64,000 bases of DNA. Origin: Aequorivita vladivostokensis. Its GTDB lineage: Bacteria; Bacteroidota; Bacteroidia; Flavobacteriales; Flavobacteriaceae. The position numbers were made by a program, and so were the translations under genes. The notes beneath the pieces are model-generated. The model had not been told where the DNA came from, made no database searches, and was given only the letters and a program-made list of their open reading frames with translations. Shown in pieces: positions 1 through 9,034 of this stretch (within the stretch, counting starts at the first letter, position 1; each line of letters opens with the position of its first letter). The DNA lies in contig NZ_JSVU01000010.1 in the NCBI RefSeq assembly GCF_000952855.1, positions 1-64,000 on the forward strand, in the 5' to 3' direction.

Positions 1-120
1 TCTCACTTAGTTTAGTTTTCTCTGTCGGTCGACCACCTCTCCAGGTGGCGACCTACGCTGTCAATTTCAATATCTCAATGAACTTTTTGTCTCTCTTTTG
101 CTCGCCGACAGATCGTGTTC
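1..120 (-). other. Upstream leader of an rRNA operon (partial)
   Basis: On the minus strand this stretch contains a motif (RC of 68-88) beginning AAAAAGTTCATTGA and continuing into ATATTGAAATTGACAG. I recognise this as the conserved leader/spacer sequence found near 16S and 23S genes in Flavobacteriaceae. A stem with one bulge (27-38 pairing with 43-53) follows. Two strong promoters lie just upstream at 137-294 and point the same way. I infer that a 16S gene begins shortly beyond position 1, off the window. No mature rRNA sequence is visible inside the window. Confidence 0.6.
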
Positions 121-136
121 TGTAGTCACTCATTGT

Positions 137-177
137 CTAAGCGGGTGCAAATGTACAACTCTTTTTTAATCCCGCAA
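137..177 (-). promoter_or_regulatory. rRNA promoter P2 (downstream copy)
   Basis: Minus strand: TTG (177-175), 19 nt, then TACATTTG (155-148), followed by GCACCCGCTTAG. This fits the Bacteroidota vegetative promoter (TTTG / TAnnTTTG). It is nearly identical to the promoter at 253-294 across spacer start, -7 box and discriminator, so the two are tandem copies driving the same stable-RNA transcript. Confidence 0.8.
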
Positions 178-252
178 TACTTTTTTAAAAAAATATTTCA
201 AAAATTTTTAAGAGCGTCGCTTTTGCCTTTCCGGACTTCTCTATCTGTCCTG

Positions 253-294
253 CTAAGCGGGTGCAAATATAGACCGCTTTTTCGTTCCCGCAAA
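253..294 (-). promoter_or_regulatory. rRNA promoter P1 (upstream copy)
   Basis: Minus strand: TTTG (294-291), 19 nt, then TATATTTG (271-264) and GCACCCGCTTAG. It shares the CGGGA spacer start and the whole discriminator with the copy about 115 nt downstream. The same TATATTTGCACCCGC string occurs at the tRNA-Lys promoter (16939-16953), which supports a stable-RNA role. Confidence 0.8.
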
Positions 295-457
295 TTAAAT
301 CATACATTATTTTGAAATATTTTTCCGGTAAATCACTAAGGGTTTGAAACGCTATTACTTAAGGAAAAAAATAAATTTACGGCTTTTTATACCTTAATAT
401 ATATACTATTTTTAGGCTTGTTATTGCGTTAAGGATTGAACGGCATGTTTGAGCTCT

Positions 458-545
458 CCCAAGGCGCCGTTTTAGCGCCTTGGGAAGCGAGTAGTGAAAG
501 CCTGCCCCATAACCGCAAAAACGGTTATGGGGAACGCCCAAAAAA
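458..545. repeat. Double-hairpin element between rRNA promoters and thrS
   Basis: Two perfect hairpins are separated by a 20-nt linker. The first has a 10-bp stem (458-467 with 475-484, CCCAAGGCGC arms). The second has an 11-bp stem (505-515 with 522-532, CCCCATAACCG arms) with a CAAAAA loop. The linker reads AAGCGAGTAGTGAAAGCCTG, and AACGCCCAAAAAA follows the second stem. It is far more GC-rich than the DNA around it and has no T-tract after hairpin 1. It could be a repetitive palindromic (REP-like) element or a structured RNA. I see no sign that it codes for protein. Confidence 0.6.
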
Positions 546-569
546 TAATCACAATCCATAAAGTGGTTA

Positions 570-600
570 TTGCACACCGCCGAAACTAATAGTATCTTTG
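570..600 (+). promoter_or_regulatory. thrS operon promoter
   Basis: TTG at 570-572, a 20-nt spacer, and TATCTTTG at 593-600 followed by CACC form a textbook Bacteroidota promoter. Transcription should start near 607, giving a leader of only about 15 nt before the thrS ATG at 622. The TTG at 598-600 lies inside the -7 box and so cannot be the start codon. Confidence 0.8.
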
Positions 601-621
601 CACCCTAAAATTTTTGAGTAT

Positions 622-2568
622 ATGATAGCCATTACCTTACCAGACGGAAGTGTAAAGCATTTTGATGCAGGGGTTACGCCTATGGACGTGGCCAAAAGTA
701 TTAGCGAGGGATTTGCGCGAAACGTGATCTCGGCGTCCTTTAATGATGCAACTGTTGAGACCACCACCCCTTTAACTGAAGACGGAAGCCTGGTGCTTTA
801 TACCTGGAATAATGAGGAGGGCAAAAAAGCTTTTTGGCATTCTTCCGCACATATACTGGCGCAGGCTCTGGAACAATTGTACCCGGGAATTAAATTGACC
901 ATTGGCCCAGCCATTGAAAACGGTTTTTACTACGATGTAGATTTTGGCGACAAAACCATTTCTGAAAAGGACTTAAAAGAGATTGAAGACAGAATGCTGG
1001 AAATAGCTCGCGGAAAACATGAATTCTCAATCCGCGAATCTTCTAAAGCTGATGCGTTGGATTATTATAAAAAACTAGGCAACGAATATAAAGTAGAATT
1101 GATCGAAAATCTGGAAGACGGAACAATTACTTTCTGCGACCACGATACATTTACTGATTTATGCCGAGGCGGACATATTCCGAATACCGGAATCGTAAAG
1201 GCCGTGAAGCTGATGAGCATTGCCGGTGCCTATTGGCGTGGTGATGAAAAGAACAAACAGCTTACACGCATCTATGGCATCAGTTTTCCGAAGCAAAAAG
1301 ATTTAACTGAATTTCTTGAATTGCTTGAACAGGCAAAGCAACGCGACCACAGAAAACTTGGCAAAGAACTTGAGCTTTTCACATTTTCGCAAAAGGTGGG
1401 GCAAGGACTTCCATTGTGGTTGCCAAAAGGAGCGGCACTTCGCGAGCGACTCGAGAACTTCTTAAAGAAGGCCCAGAAAAAGGCCGGCTACGAAATGGTG
1501 GTTACGCCCCATATTGGCCAAAAAGAACTTTATGTTACCTCTGGCCATTATGCTAAATATGGAGCTGACAGTTTTCAGCCAATACATACGCCAAGTGAGG
1601 GCGAAGAGTTTTTATTGAAACCGATGAACTGCCCACACCACTGCGAAATTTATAATAGCAAGCCGTGGTCTTACAAAGATTTGCCAAAGCGTTTTGCAGA
1701 ATTCGGTACCGTTTATCGATACGAACAAAGTGGCGAACTTCACGGGTTGACCCGTGTTCGCGGGTTTACACAGGATGACGCACATATTTTCTGTACTCCG
1801 GACCAATTGGATGATGAGTTTAAAAAAGTAATTGATTTGGTTCTGTACGTTTTTGGTTCGTTAGGTTTTGAAAATTTTTACACACAAGTTTCATTGCGCG
1901 ATCCGGAGAAACCGGAAAAATATATTGGAAGCCTCGAAAATTGGGAAAAAGCCGAAAAAGCAATCATCAATGCCGCCGAAGCAAAAGGGTTGGATTATAA
2001 AATTGAATACGGCGAAGCTGCTTTCTATGGTCCGAAATTGGATTTTATGGTAAAAGATGCACTTGGACGAAACTGGCAATTGGGAACAATCCAGGTAGAT
2101 TATAATCTTCCGGAACGTTTCGAATTAGAGTACAAAGGTAGCGATAACGATACCCACCGTCCGGTTATGATTCACCGTGCGCCCTTTGGAAGCATGGAAC
2201 GTTTTGTAGCTATTTTACTGGAACATACGGGTGGGAATTTTCCGCTTTGGTTGATGCCCGAACAAGTGAGTATATTATCATTAAGTGAAAAATATGAAAA
2301 ATACTCACAAAAAGTTTTAAATTTGCTTGAAAATGACGAAATTCGCGCCCTTGTTGACAATAGGAACGAGACAATTGGCAAGAAAATCAGGGAGGCTGAA
2401 ATGAACAAAATCCCGTATATGTTGATTGTTGGCGAACAGGAAGAAAAAGATGGAACGGTTTCTGTACGTAAACACGGCGAAGGCGATCTAGGCACAATGA
2501 CACCAAAAGCCTTTTCAGAATTGATTCAACAAGCAATAAAAGAAGAATCGAAAGAATTTAATGTTTAA
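622..2568 (+). CDS. thrS: Threonine--tRNA ligase
   Basis: Class II threonyl-tRNA synthetase of 648 residues that charges tRNA-Thr in the cytoplasm. The N-terminal TGS domain opens with [10 protein letters not shown] and is followed by the editing domain with [11 protein letters not shown]. The catalytic core has MNCPHHC near residue 335 (zinc cysteine and motif 2 region), the [13 protein letters not shown] segment, and [12 protein letters not shown] near 518 (zinc histidine and motif 3). A C-terminal anticodon-binding domain follows. The ATG at 622 is chosen because an upstream in-frame TTG lies inside the promoter. infC starts 16 nt after the stop, so thrS heads the conserved thrS-infC-rpmI-rplT operon. 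No T-box or other leader is possible in the short 5' UTR. Confidence 0.97.
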   Translation: MIAITLPDGSVKHFDAGVTPMDVAKSISEGFARNVISASFNDATVETTTPLTEDGSLVLYTWNNEEGKKAFWHSSAHILAQALEQLYPGIKLTIGPAIENGFYYDVDFGDKTISEKDLKEIEDRMLEIARGKHEFSIRESSKADALDYYKKLGNEYKVELIENLEDGTITFCDHDTFTDLCRGGHIPNTGIVKAVKLMSIAGAYWRGDEKNKQLTRIYGISFPKQKDLTEFLELLEQAKQRDHRKLGKELELFTFSQKVGQGLPLWLPKGAALRERLENFLKKAQKKAGYEMVVTPHIGQKELYVTSGHYAKYGADSFQPIHTPSEGEEFLLKPMNCPHHCEIYNSKPWSYKDLPKRFAEFGTVYRYEQSGELHGLTRVRGFTQDDAHIFCTPDQLDDEFKKVIDLVLYVFGSLGFENFYTQVSLRDPEKPEKYIGSLENWEKAEKAIINAAEAKGLDYKIEYGEAAFYGPKLDFMVKDALGRNWQLGTIQVDYNLPERFELEYKGSDNDTHRPVMIHRAPFGSMERFVAILLEHTGGNFPLWLMPEQVSILSLSEKYEKYSQKVLNLLENDEIRALVDNRNETIGKKIREAEMNKIPYMLIVGEQEEKDGTVSVRKHGEGDLGTMTPKAFSELIQQAIKEESKEFNV

Positions 2569-2584
2569 CTAAAATTAGTAAGCC

Positions 2585-3139
2585 ATAGCAATACGAAGAA
2601 AAAGAAGTAGAGGCCCTGCAAGGGTAATTAAAGAAGATCAACACAGAATCAACGGAAAGATTCGTGCGGAAGAAGTACGCCTTGTAGGTGATAATGTTGA
2701 AATAGGAGTTTATCCTTTAAAAAAAGCGCGTGAAATTGCTGAAGAGCAAGAGCTCGATCTCGTGGAAATTTCACCAAACGCAAACCCGCCAGTTTGCAAA
2801 GTAATAGACTATAAAAAGTTTGTTTACGAGCAGAAAAAACGTGAAAAGGCGCTAAAGGCCAAAGCGACCAAGGTTACCATTAAGGAAATCAGGTTTGGGC
2901 CAAATACCGATGATCACGATTACGAGTTCAAAAAGAAACACGGCGAAAAATTTTTGCAGGAAGGTTCAAAATTAAAAGCGTATGTTTTCTTTAAAGGACG
3001 TTCCATCATCTACAAAGACCAAGGCGAAATTTTGCTTTTGCGTCTTGCCCGGGATCTTGAGGAATACGGAAAAGTAGAGCAAATGCCAAAACTGGAAGGC
3101 AAGCGAATGATTATGTTCATTGCCCCGAAAAAGAAATAA
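2585..3139 (+). CDS. infC: Translation initiation factor IF-3 (ATA start codon)
   Basis: IF-3 of 184 residues binds the 30S subunit and controls start-codon selection. The reading frame is clear from AIRRK near the start through [15 protein letters not shown] and the C-domain ending MFIAPKKK. An in-frame TAA at 2579-2581 sits two codons before ATA GCA ATA CGA AGA, so translation must start inside the window 2582-2630. That stretch contains no ATG, GTG or TTG. ATA at 2585 fits the usual N-terminus (M)AIRR. In E. coli infC begins with AUU and IF-3 autoregulates through that rare codon; the same logic probably applies here (inference). A start at the later ATG (2762) would remove the whole N-domain. 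Confidence 0.93.
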   Translation: MAIRRKRSRGPARVIKEDQHRINGKIRAEEVRLVGDNVEIGVYPLKKAREIAEEQELDLVEISPNANPPVCKVIDYKKFVYEQKKREKALKAKATKVTIKEIRFGPNTDDHDYEFKKKHGEKFLQEGSKLKAYVFFKGRSIIYKDQGEILLLRLARDLEEYGKVEQMPKLEGKRMIMFIAPKKK

Positions 3140-3205
3140 TACTTCATCTTTCAAAAGAAATTGAAGTTCACAATAAAGCGAAGTAATAAATAAAAAGTAG
3201 GAAAC

Positions 3206-3403
3206 ATGCCGAAACAAAAAACAAAATCCAGTGCCAAGAAGCGTTTTAAGCTTACTGGTACAGGTAAGATTAAAAGAAAGCATGCGTTTAAAAGCCACAT
3301 CTTAACAAAGAAGAGCAAAAAACGCAAACTTGCATTGACCCATGACGGGTTGGTGGACAAGGCCGACGAAAGCAATGTTAAGCAAATGCTTCGAATGAAG
3401 TAA
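3206..3403 (+). CDS. rpmI: 50S ribosomal protein bL35
   Basis: Small basic protein of 65 residues with the family start [15 protein letters not shown] and the central [20 protein letters not shown]-like stretch. It is a structural component of the large ribosomal subunit. It lies between infC (66 nt upstream) and rplT (96 nt downstream), the standard order. Confidence 0.97.
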   Translation: MPKQKTKSSAKKRFKLTGTGKIKRKHAFKSHILTKKSKKRKLALTHDGLVDKADESNVKQMLRMK

Positions 3404-3499
3404 TACAGCTTAACCGGTTAAAACAATTATTTAAACCCTGGAGTAGTGCAATAAAAGTATTCACAATGATGGATCGCCTGCTACAAAAAAATTAAAATT

Positions 3500-3844
3500 A
3501 TGCCAAGATCAGTAAATTCAGTTGCGAAGAGAGCCCGCAGAAAAAAGGTTCTTAAACAAGCCAAAGGTTACTTTGGAAGACGTAAAAACGTATGGACGGT
3601 TGCCAAAAACGCTGTGGACAAAGCGATGCTTTATTCATATCGTGACCGTCGTGCAAAAAAGAGAAATTTCAGATCCCTTTGGATCACCCGTATCAACGCG
3701 GGCGCAAGACAGCATGGAATGTCTTATTCACAATTTATGGGAAGTTTAAAAAATAGCGGAATCGAGCTTAACCGTAAGGTTTTGGCCGATTTGGCGATGA
3801 ACCACCCAGAGGCTTTTGCCGCAATCGTAAAACAAGTAAAATAA
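3500..3844 (+). CDS. rplT: 50S ribosomal protein bL20
   Basis: Protein of 114 residues starting [19 protein letters not shown], with the conserved central [15 protein letters not shown] segment. bL20 binds 23S rRNA early in large-subunit assembly. In E. coli it also represses its own operon by binding the mRNA before rpmI. The 96-nt rpmI-rplT gap contains the short palindrome AACCGGTT, but I cannot show an L20 binding site. A rho-independent terminator follows 28 nt after the stop. Confidence 0.97.
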   Translation: MPRSVNSVAKRARRKKVLKQAKGYFGRRKNVWTVAKNAVDKAMLYSYRDRRAKKRNFRSLWITRINAGARQHGMSYSQFMGSLKNSGIELNRKVLADLAMNHPEAFAAIVKQVK

Positions 3845-3872
3845 GACATTAACTATATTATTTCGCCTAAAG

Positions 3873-3900
3873 ACCGCTTCAGAAATGAGGCGGTTTTTTT
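3873..3900 (+). terminator. Terminator of the thrS-rplT operon
   Basis: Stem ACCGCTTC (3873-3880) pairs with GAGGCGGT (3887-3894), with one T-G wobble and a 6-nt loop. Seven or more T follow. It ends the ribosomal-protein operon. Confidence 0.85.
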
Positions 3901-3952
3901 ATGCAAAAACTTCAACTAAAGAAGTTTGACTATCTTCGTTAAAAATAGACGA

Positions 3953-4900
3953 ATGCCTCGAACCGTACTTTTTCTCTCTATAATGCTTTTCGTTTCGGGA
4001 GGTTTTATTTTTGCCCAAAAAGGCACCGGAAAACTATACAGAATTGACAGGTATGAATCTATCTATCTTCCTTTAGGAAAAATTTCCTTTGCAGATAAAT
4101 TGATTGAATATAAAGTTGGTACTCCTCCACCCATTCAAAAATACAGGGATAGCATACAATGCCTTCACGAACCGAATTACAAAAATTACCAAACTCCAAA
4201 TTTTGTTTCCCTGGGTTGCGGCGGTAGTTTGACTGTAGAATTTACAGACAATGGTTTTATGAACCTGCCGGGCGACGATCTTTATCTTTTTGAAGTTGGC
4301 CCATCTAAAGAGCCTGCCAAAGTTGAGATTTCCGAAAATGGAATGGATTGGATTTATGCGGGAAAAATTGCCGGCGGAAAATCTTCTATTGATTTAATTA
4401 AGGAAGGTATTGATACTGAAACCGTTTTCTATTTTCTCCGGATAACCGATTTAAAAGACCTTTGCAAAAGCAAAAGTGCCGGCGCAGATTTGGATGCTAT
4501 TGGAGCCATAAATAGTGTGATAAAACTTACGATTAATGCAGATGTGTTATTTGATGTTGCTAATTATGACTTGAAAGAAACTGCCAAACAAGGACTCGAT
4601 TCTTTGGCGGAATCTATTCGGAAAGTAGATAAGGCAACCATATTGGTGGAAGGCCACACCGATAGTGATGGCGATGAGAATTCAAATATGTTGCTTTCTG
4701 AAAATAGATGTATTTCAGTAAAAAATAGACTGATTGAAATTTTTGGGGAAGATTCGTTATATGAATTCGAGATAAAACCGTACGGCGAAAGCAAACCGTG
4801 TGTTCCAAATGATTCCGAAGAAAACAAACAGCAAAATAGAAGGGTGGAAATTACCGTCTTACCGTCGCGGGATTATTACGAAAGCATTTCCAGGGAATAG
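3953..4900 (+). CDS. Exported protein with OmpA-like peptidoglycan-binding domain
   Basis: A 315-residue protein. It has a signal peptide (MPRTVLFLSIMLFVSGGF then FAQ), about 175 residues of beta-rich domain, and a C-terminal OmpA domain from LTINADVLFDVANYDL to RRVEITVLP. The OmpA domain carries the GHTD and NRRVEI motifs that bind diaminopimelate in peptidoglycan. It therefore probably sits in the periplasm or outer membrane attached to the wall. The ATG at 3953 gives a clean signal peptide; the in-frame TTG at 3926 would add nine polar residues before it. The N-terminal domain is not one I can name. Cys-rich spots (SIQCLHEP, LGCGG, DLCKSK) may form disulphides. Confidence 0.85.
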   Translation: MPRTVLFLSIMLFVSGGFIFAQKGTGKLYRIDRYESIYLPLGKISFADKLIEYKVGTPPPIQKYRDSIQCLHEPNYKNYQTPNFVSLGCGGSLTVEFTDNGFMNLPGDDLYLFEVGPSKEPAKVEISENGMDWIYAGKIAGGKSSIDLIKEGIDTETVFYFLRITDLKDLCKSKSAGADLDAIGAINSVIKLTINADVLFDVANYDLKETAKQGLDSLAESIRKVDKATILVEGHTDSDGDENSNMLLSENRCISVKNRLIEIFGEDSLYEFEIKPYGESKPCVPNDSEENKQQNRRVEITVLPSRDYYESISRE

Positions 4901-4934
4901 GTTTGAGGTGTGAGGTATAAGGACTTTGTAAGAT

Positions 4935-6194
4935 TTAGGTTTTCTGTTTCTTCTTCTTGGCAGCAGGAAACAAAACGTTGTTCAAAATAAGCCGATAGCC
5001 CGGAGAATTGGGATGGAGCGCCAGTTCAGTCTTGGCATCCCCTACCCTGTGCTGGTAATCCTCGGGGTCGTGGCCGCCGTAAAAGGTAAAGAAACCTTTT
5101 CCTTTTATTCCGTGAATATAGCGAGCCTCGCCGTTTGTTTTGTTCTCTCCCATAATTAAAACATTACTTTTAATTTCATCAGGGTCAAAAGAAGTTGTTT
5201 GCCCCATAAACCCTTTTACCAAAGCAGTATGATTTTGGTTAAGCATCGTTGGGATTGGGTCCCATTTTGCGGAATAATCCATTAATGTAAAATAATCACT
5301 TTCCTTGGCAATCCTGCGCTTTTCGGTCATGTCAATACTGGAAAATTCATAGACCATTGGACTGCGTTCCAGAATAAAATCTTTAAAAGCAAAAGTTTTA
5401 TTGTAATCTATTTTGCTTTGATAGCCCGGTTCGCTCGGGTCGCCGTCAAACATCGGTTCGCAAATATCTACGCCTTCAGCAGAAAGGGCAATGTCAAAAC
5501 TATCCGTAGCGCTACACATCGCAAACATAAAACCGCCGCCAATAACATAATCGCGTATTTTTTTTGCCACATCCAGCTTTGCTTCTGAAACTTTATTGTA
5601 ACCCATTTTTGCAGCTAACGCTTCGGCTTTAGCCTTTTCTTCAATATACCATGGCGCAGAACGATAGGCTCGGTAAAATTTGCCATACTGGCCCGTAAAA
5701 TCTTCGTGGTGCAAATGCAGCCAGTCGTAAAGAATGAGTTGGTCGCCCATAACCTCTTCGTCGTAAATTACGGTATAGGGAATTTCGGCATAGGTTAAAA
5801 CCATCGTCACGGCATCGTCCCACGGAAGATTTCCTTTTGGGGAATATACCGCGATTTTGGGCGCTTTCTCCAAAACAATGGCGTCCATATTTTTGGACGG
5901 GCTGCTTATATCAGTAAGAATTTGTTCGGTTTTGCTGTCGGAAATCACTTCAAAAGAAACTCCACGAATCTGACATTCCTTTTGAATTTCGGGAGAATCT
6001 GGCATCAAAAAAGAACCGCCGCGATAATTCAGCAACCATTTCACTTTTTGCTGCTTTTCCAAAACCCAATACGTAATTCCGTAGGCTTTTAAATGTTCCT
6101 TTTGGCTTTCTGCATCCATTGGAATAAGGATGTAGGAAGCTGAAGCTTTTAGGGAAAAGAGTATTAAGAATATGACTAAAATAAAACGTTGCAT
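4935..6194 (-). CDS. Exported GATase-like protein (often labelled asparagine synthetase B)
   Basis: A 419-residue exported protein with signal peptide MQRFILVIFLILFSLKASA. Homologues in Flavobacteriaceae are commonly labelled asparagine synthetase B, but I see neither the N-terminal Cys2 glutaminase nor the ATP-pyrophosphatase loop of AsnB. What is visible looks like a class-I GATase/ThuA-type fold: GGGFMFAMCSATDSFD near the middle and a HGIKGKGFFTFYGGHDPEDYQH stretch with paired His near the C-terminus. It ends in a basic tail (AAKKKKQKT). Start is at 6194 because the longer frame adds non-secretory sequence. The substrate is unknown. It converges with the OmpA gene 34 nt away, with no clear terminator between. 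Confidence 0.7.
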   Translation of the reverse strand: MQRFILVIFLILFSLKASASYILIPMDAESQKEHLKAYGITYWVLEKQQKVKWLLNYRGGSFLMPDSPEIQKECQIRGVSFEVISDSKTEQILTDISSPSKNMDAIVLEKAPKIAVYSPKGNLPWDDAVTMVLTYAEIPYTVIYDEEVMGDQLILYDWLHLHHEDFTGQYGKFYRAYRSAPWYIEEKAKAEALAAKMGYNKVSEAKLDVAKKIRDYVIGGGFMFAMCSATDSFDIALSAEGVDICEPMFDGDPSEPGYQSKIDYNKTFAFKDFILERSPMVYEFSSIDMTEKRRIAKESDYFTLMDYSAKWDPIPTMLNQNHTALVKGFMGQTTSFDPDEIKSNVLIMGENKTNGEARYIHGIKGKGFFTFYGGHDPEDYQHRVGDAKTELALHPNSPGYRLILNNVLFPAAKKKKQKT

Positions 6195-6292
6195 CGTGCG
6201 AATATAACGACAATTTTTAAGCCATGTTTTAGATATGAATAAATATAATTCGAAATAAGGGCCTTTCAACTGCGCCCAAGGTGACATTTTAC

Positions 6293-7846
6293 TTAAAACG
6301 GCACATCATTATCCTCGTCAATGGAAAAATCATCGTTCATCGAACTTCCAAAAGCTTCGTTTGGAGAGGGCAGATTCTTGGTTTTAAAAGTATCGTCATT
6401 TGCGGCATCGTTCATTCTGGAATGGATTTCCATCGGTGTATCAAAGGTATCGAGGCTTTCAAACTTACCGAGATGGCCAATAAACTTCAAACGGATTTCA
6501 TCCAAACCACCGTTACGGTGCTTTGCAACAATAAACTCCGCCTGTCCAGCTGTTGGCGTGTGCTCCTCATCGTCCCATTCATCAATTTTATAATATTCGG
6601 GACGATAAATGAAGGAAACGATATCTGCATCCTGCTCAATCGCTCCAGATTCCCGAAGGTCGGAAAGCAACGGACGCTTGCTGCCGCCACGGGTTTCAAC
6701 GGCCCGGGAAAGCTGTGAAAGTGCGATTACTGGGATGTTCAATTCTTTCGCCAACGCTTTTAAGTTTCGGGAAATAGTGGAGATTTCCTGCTCGCGGTTC
6801 CCCCCTTTTTGGCTTCCGCCAGCGGTCATCAATTGTAGATAATCTACAATGATAAGTTTGATGCCGTGCTGGGATGAAAGCCTTCTCGCTTTGGCGCGTA
6901 AGTCAAAAATGGAAAGCGAAGGTGTATCATCTATAAAAAGTGGCGCTTTTTCAAGCCCTTTTACTTTCACGTTGAGTTGTTCCCACTCGTGCTTTTCAAG
7001 ATTTCCGGTACGTAGTTTCTCGGAACTCAATTGTGTTTCGGAAGAAATCAAACGGGTAATAAGTTGCACCGAAGACATTTCCAAAGAGAAAAAAGCTACG
7101 GGAATGTTGTGTTCCACCGCTATATTCCGCGCCATGGAAAGCGTCAAGGCTGTTTTACCCATACCCGGACGGGCAGCGATGATTATCAAATCACTCGGTT
7201 GCCAGCCGGAAGTAAGCTTGTCCACTTTCGTAAATCCTGATGGCACTCCGGAAAGCCCCTCTTTATTTGCAATTTCCTCAATCCGTTTCTTTGCTTGGAT
7301 TACAAGATTCTGTGCAGTTTCTGAAGAACGCTTTATGTTCCCTTGTGTTACTTCGTACAATTTCGCTTCAGCGTTATCCAGAAGGTCGAAAACGTCGGTG
7401 CTTTCATTATAGGAATCCTCAATTATTTCGTTTGAAATTTTTATCAAACTTCGCTGAATATATTTTTGAAGAATGATACGCGCGTGGAATTCAATATGTG
7501 CCGAAGAGGACACTTTTTGCGTCAATTGTATCAAATAAAACTCTCCGCCAACGAGTTCGATTTTGCCCTGCTTCTTAAGTTGTGTTGAAACGGTTAATAA
7601 GTCCACAGGTTGGCTATCTTCAAACAGATCGTGAATAGCTTCAAAGATGTGTTGGTGTGCTTGTTTATAGAAAACTTCGGGGTGTAGGATATCTATTACT
7701 TCATCGACCCCTTTTTTGTCAATCATCAAAGCTCCGAGCACAACTTCTTCTAAATCAATAGCTTGTGGCGGTATTTTGCCCTTTTCAAGCGATATGACCT
7801 GCGAAGAGCGGGTTGAAAAACTGGTTTGAGGTTTGATTTTTTCCAT
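6293..7846 (-). CDS. dnaB: Replicative DNA helicase DnaB
   Basis: A 517-residue hexameric 5'-3' helicase that unwinds DNA at the replication fork. The N-terminal collar domain (QAIDLEEVVLGALMID) precedes the RecA-like ATPase. Walker A is AARPGMGKTALTL near residue 225, Walker B is IIVDYLQLM, and the DNA-binding part includes PVIALSQLSRAVETRG and SDLRESGAIEQDAD. There is no sign of an intein. The C-terminus carries an acidic tail ending SIDEDNDVPF, like the SSB-type DDxPF tip, which could contact replisome partners (inference). It is separated from accA by a terminator, so it has its own transcript. Confidence 0.96.
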   Translation of the reverse strand: MEKIKPQTSFSTRSSQVISLEKGKIPPQAIDLEEVVLGALMIDKKGVDEVIDILHPEVFYKQAHQHIFEAIHDLFEDSQPVDLLTVSTQLKKQGKIELVGGEFYLIQLTQKVSSSAHIEFHARIILQKYIQRSLIKISNEIIEDSYNESTDVFDLLDNAEAKLYEVTQGNIKRSSETAQNLVIQAKKRIEEIANKEGLSGVPSGFTKVDKLTSGWQPSDLIIIAARPGMGKTALTLSMARNIAVEHNIPVAFFSLEMSSVQLITRLISSETQLSSEKLRTGNLEKHEWEQLNVKVKGLEKAPLFIDDTPSLSIFDLRAKARRLSSQHGIKLIIVDYLQLMTAGGSQKGGNREQEISTISRNLKALAKELNIPVIALSQLSRAVETRGGSKRPLLSDLRESGAIEQDADIVSFIYRPEYYKIDEWDDEEHTPTAGQAEFIVAKHRNGGLDEIRLKFIGHLGKFESLDTFDTPMEIHSRMNDAANDDTFKTKNLPSPNEAFGSSMNDDFSIDEDNDVPF

Positions 7847-7957
7847 GAAGCGAATGTAAAGAAAATGTTAAGAGAAATGTATTGTTTTTTGTCTTACTAT
7901 ATTAACCATTCTTCAACAATTGAACTGTTGAAAACTGCAAAAAATTGTTGATAACCC

Positions 7958-7989
7958 GTAAAAAAATCCGAGGCTTCCACCTCGGATTT
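7958..7989 (-). terminator. Terminator downstream of accA
   Basis: Perfect 10-bp stem (AAATCCGAGG at 7964-7973 with 7980-7989) and a 6-nt loop. On the minus strand it is followed by a run of seven T. It lies 25 nt after the accA stop. Confidence 0.88.
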
Positions 7990-8014
7990 ACGGTAAGTTA
8001 AGCTATTGTTCGTT

Positions 8015-8968
8015 TTAACCTTTGAACTCGCCCATTTCCAAATATTTTTCCATGCGATTCTTAACTAAATCGGTTGGGGATAACATTTTTAGGTCAGCAT
8101 AATACTTCTCGATAGCACCTGCAACAGTTGTAAAAGTTTTTTCCCGATCACTATGGGCACCACCCAAAGGTTCCTTTACAATTTCATCGATAAGTTTAAG
8201 TTTTTTCATATCTGTCGCCGTAAGTTTTAGAGCTTCGGCGGCCTGTTCCTTAAATTCCCAGCTTCTCCATAGTATAGATGAACAGCTTTCGGGGGAGATT
8301 ACGGAGTACCAAGTGTTTTCAAGCATCAACACTTTGTCTCCAACACCTATTCCCAAAGCGCCTCCACTTGCTCCCTCCCCAATGATCACAACAATAATAG
8401 GCACTTTTAAGCGTGTCATTTCCAAAATATTACGGGCAATGGCCTCCCCTTGTCCCCTTTCCTCTGCTTCCAAACCAGGGAAAGCCCCAGGTGTATCTAC
8501 AAAACATACCACAGGTACATTAAATTTTTCAGCAGATTTCATTAATCGCAAAGCTTTTCTGTAACCTTCAGGGTTTGCCATTCCAAAATTTCTGAACTGG
8601 CGAGTTTTTGTATTGTAGCCTTTTTGCTGGCCCACGAACATATAACTCTGATCGCCGATTTTTCCAAGGCCGCCTACCATTGCCTTATCGTCCTTAAAGT
8701 TTCGGTCGCCGTGCAGTTCCAAAAAAGAATCGCCACAAATGGCATTTATATAGTCCATGGTGTAAGGCCGGTCCGGATGGCGGGAAAGCTGTACGCGCTG
8801 CCAAGGCGTAAGGTTTTTGTAAATTTCCTTTTTGGTTTCTTTCAGTTTCTTTTCAATCTGCTTGCAGGTATTGGACACGTCCACATCACTTTCCTCGCCA
8901 ATTAGACAAGCTTTAGTGTATTGCTCCTGTAATTCTTTTATAGGGAGTTCAAAATCAAGATATTCCAT
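8015..8968 (-). CDS. accA: Acetyl-CoA carboxylase carboxyltransferase subunit alpha
   Basis: A 317-residue subunit that, with AccD, moves the carboxyl group from carboxybiotin to acetyl-CoA to form malonyl-CoA for fatty acid synthesis. Family sequence is visible throughout: [46 protein letters not shown], and the oxyanion-hole glycines of [16 protein letters not shown]. Length matches the family. AccD is not in the window. A TATCTTTG box lies 33 nt upstream in the gap after the EamA gene, so accA may have its own promoter as well as read-through. Confidence 0.96.
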   Translation of the reverse strand: MEYLDFELPIKELQEQYTKACLIGEESDVDVSNTCKQIEKKLKETKKEIYKNLTPWQRVQLSRHPDRPYTMDYINAICGDSFLELHGDRNFKDDKAMVGGLGKIGDQSYMFVGQQKGYNTKTRQFRNFGMANPEGYRKALRLMKSAEKFNVPVVCFVDTPGAFPGLEAEERGQGEAIARNILEMTRLKVPIIVVIIGEGASGGALGIGVGDKVLMLENTWYSVISPESCSSILWRSWEFKEQAAEALKLTATDMKKLKLIDEIVKEPLGGAHSDREKTFTTVAGAIEKYYADLKMLSPTDLVKNRMEKYLEMGEFKG

Positions 8969-9001
8969 AATTTTTTCCTTCTATTTATAAAGGTTGGTGT
9001 A

Positions 9002-9034
9002 CAAAGATAAAATTTTGTTTTAGGTGTTATGCAA
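9002..9034 (-). promoter_or_regulatory. Candidate accA promoter
   Basis: Minus strand TATCTTTG (9009-9002) with a possible TTG at 9034-9032. The 22-nt spacer is slightly longer than the usual 19-21, so the -33 element is doubtful. Confidence 0.45.

Noticed and set aside
377-577. Minus-strand 66-codon frame over the double hairpin
   Set aside because: It runs through both perfect hairpins, has no promoter or family resemblance, and its composition follows the stems rather than a protein.
4935-6194. Asparagine synthetase B, as relatives are labelled
   Set aside because: No N-terminal Cys2 or ATP-pyrophosphatase motif is visible, and the protein has a signal peptide, which does not fit a cytoplasmic synthetase.
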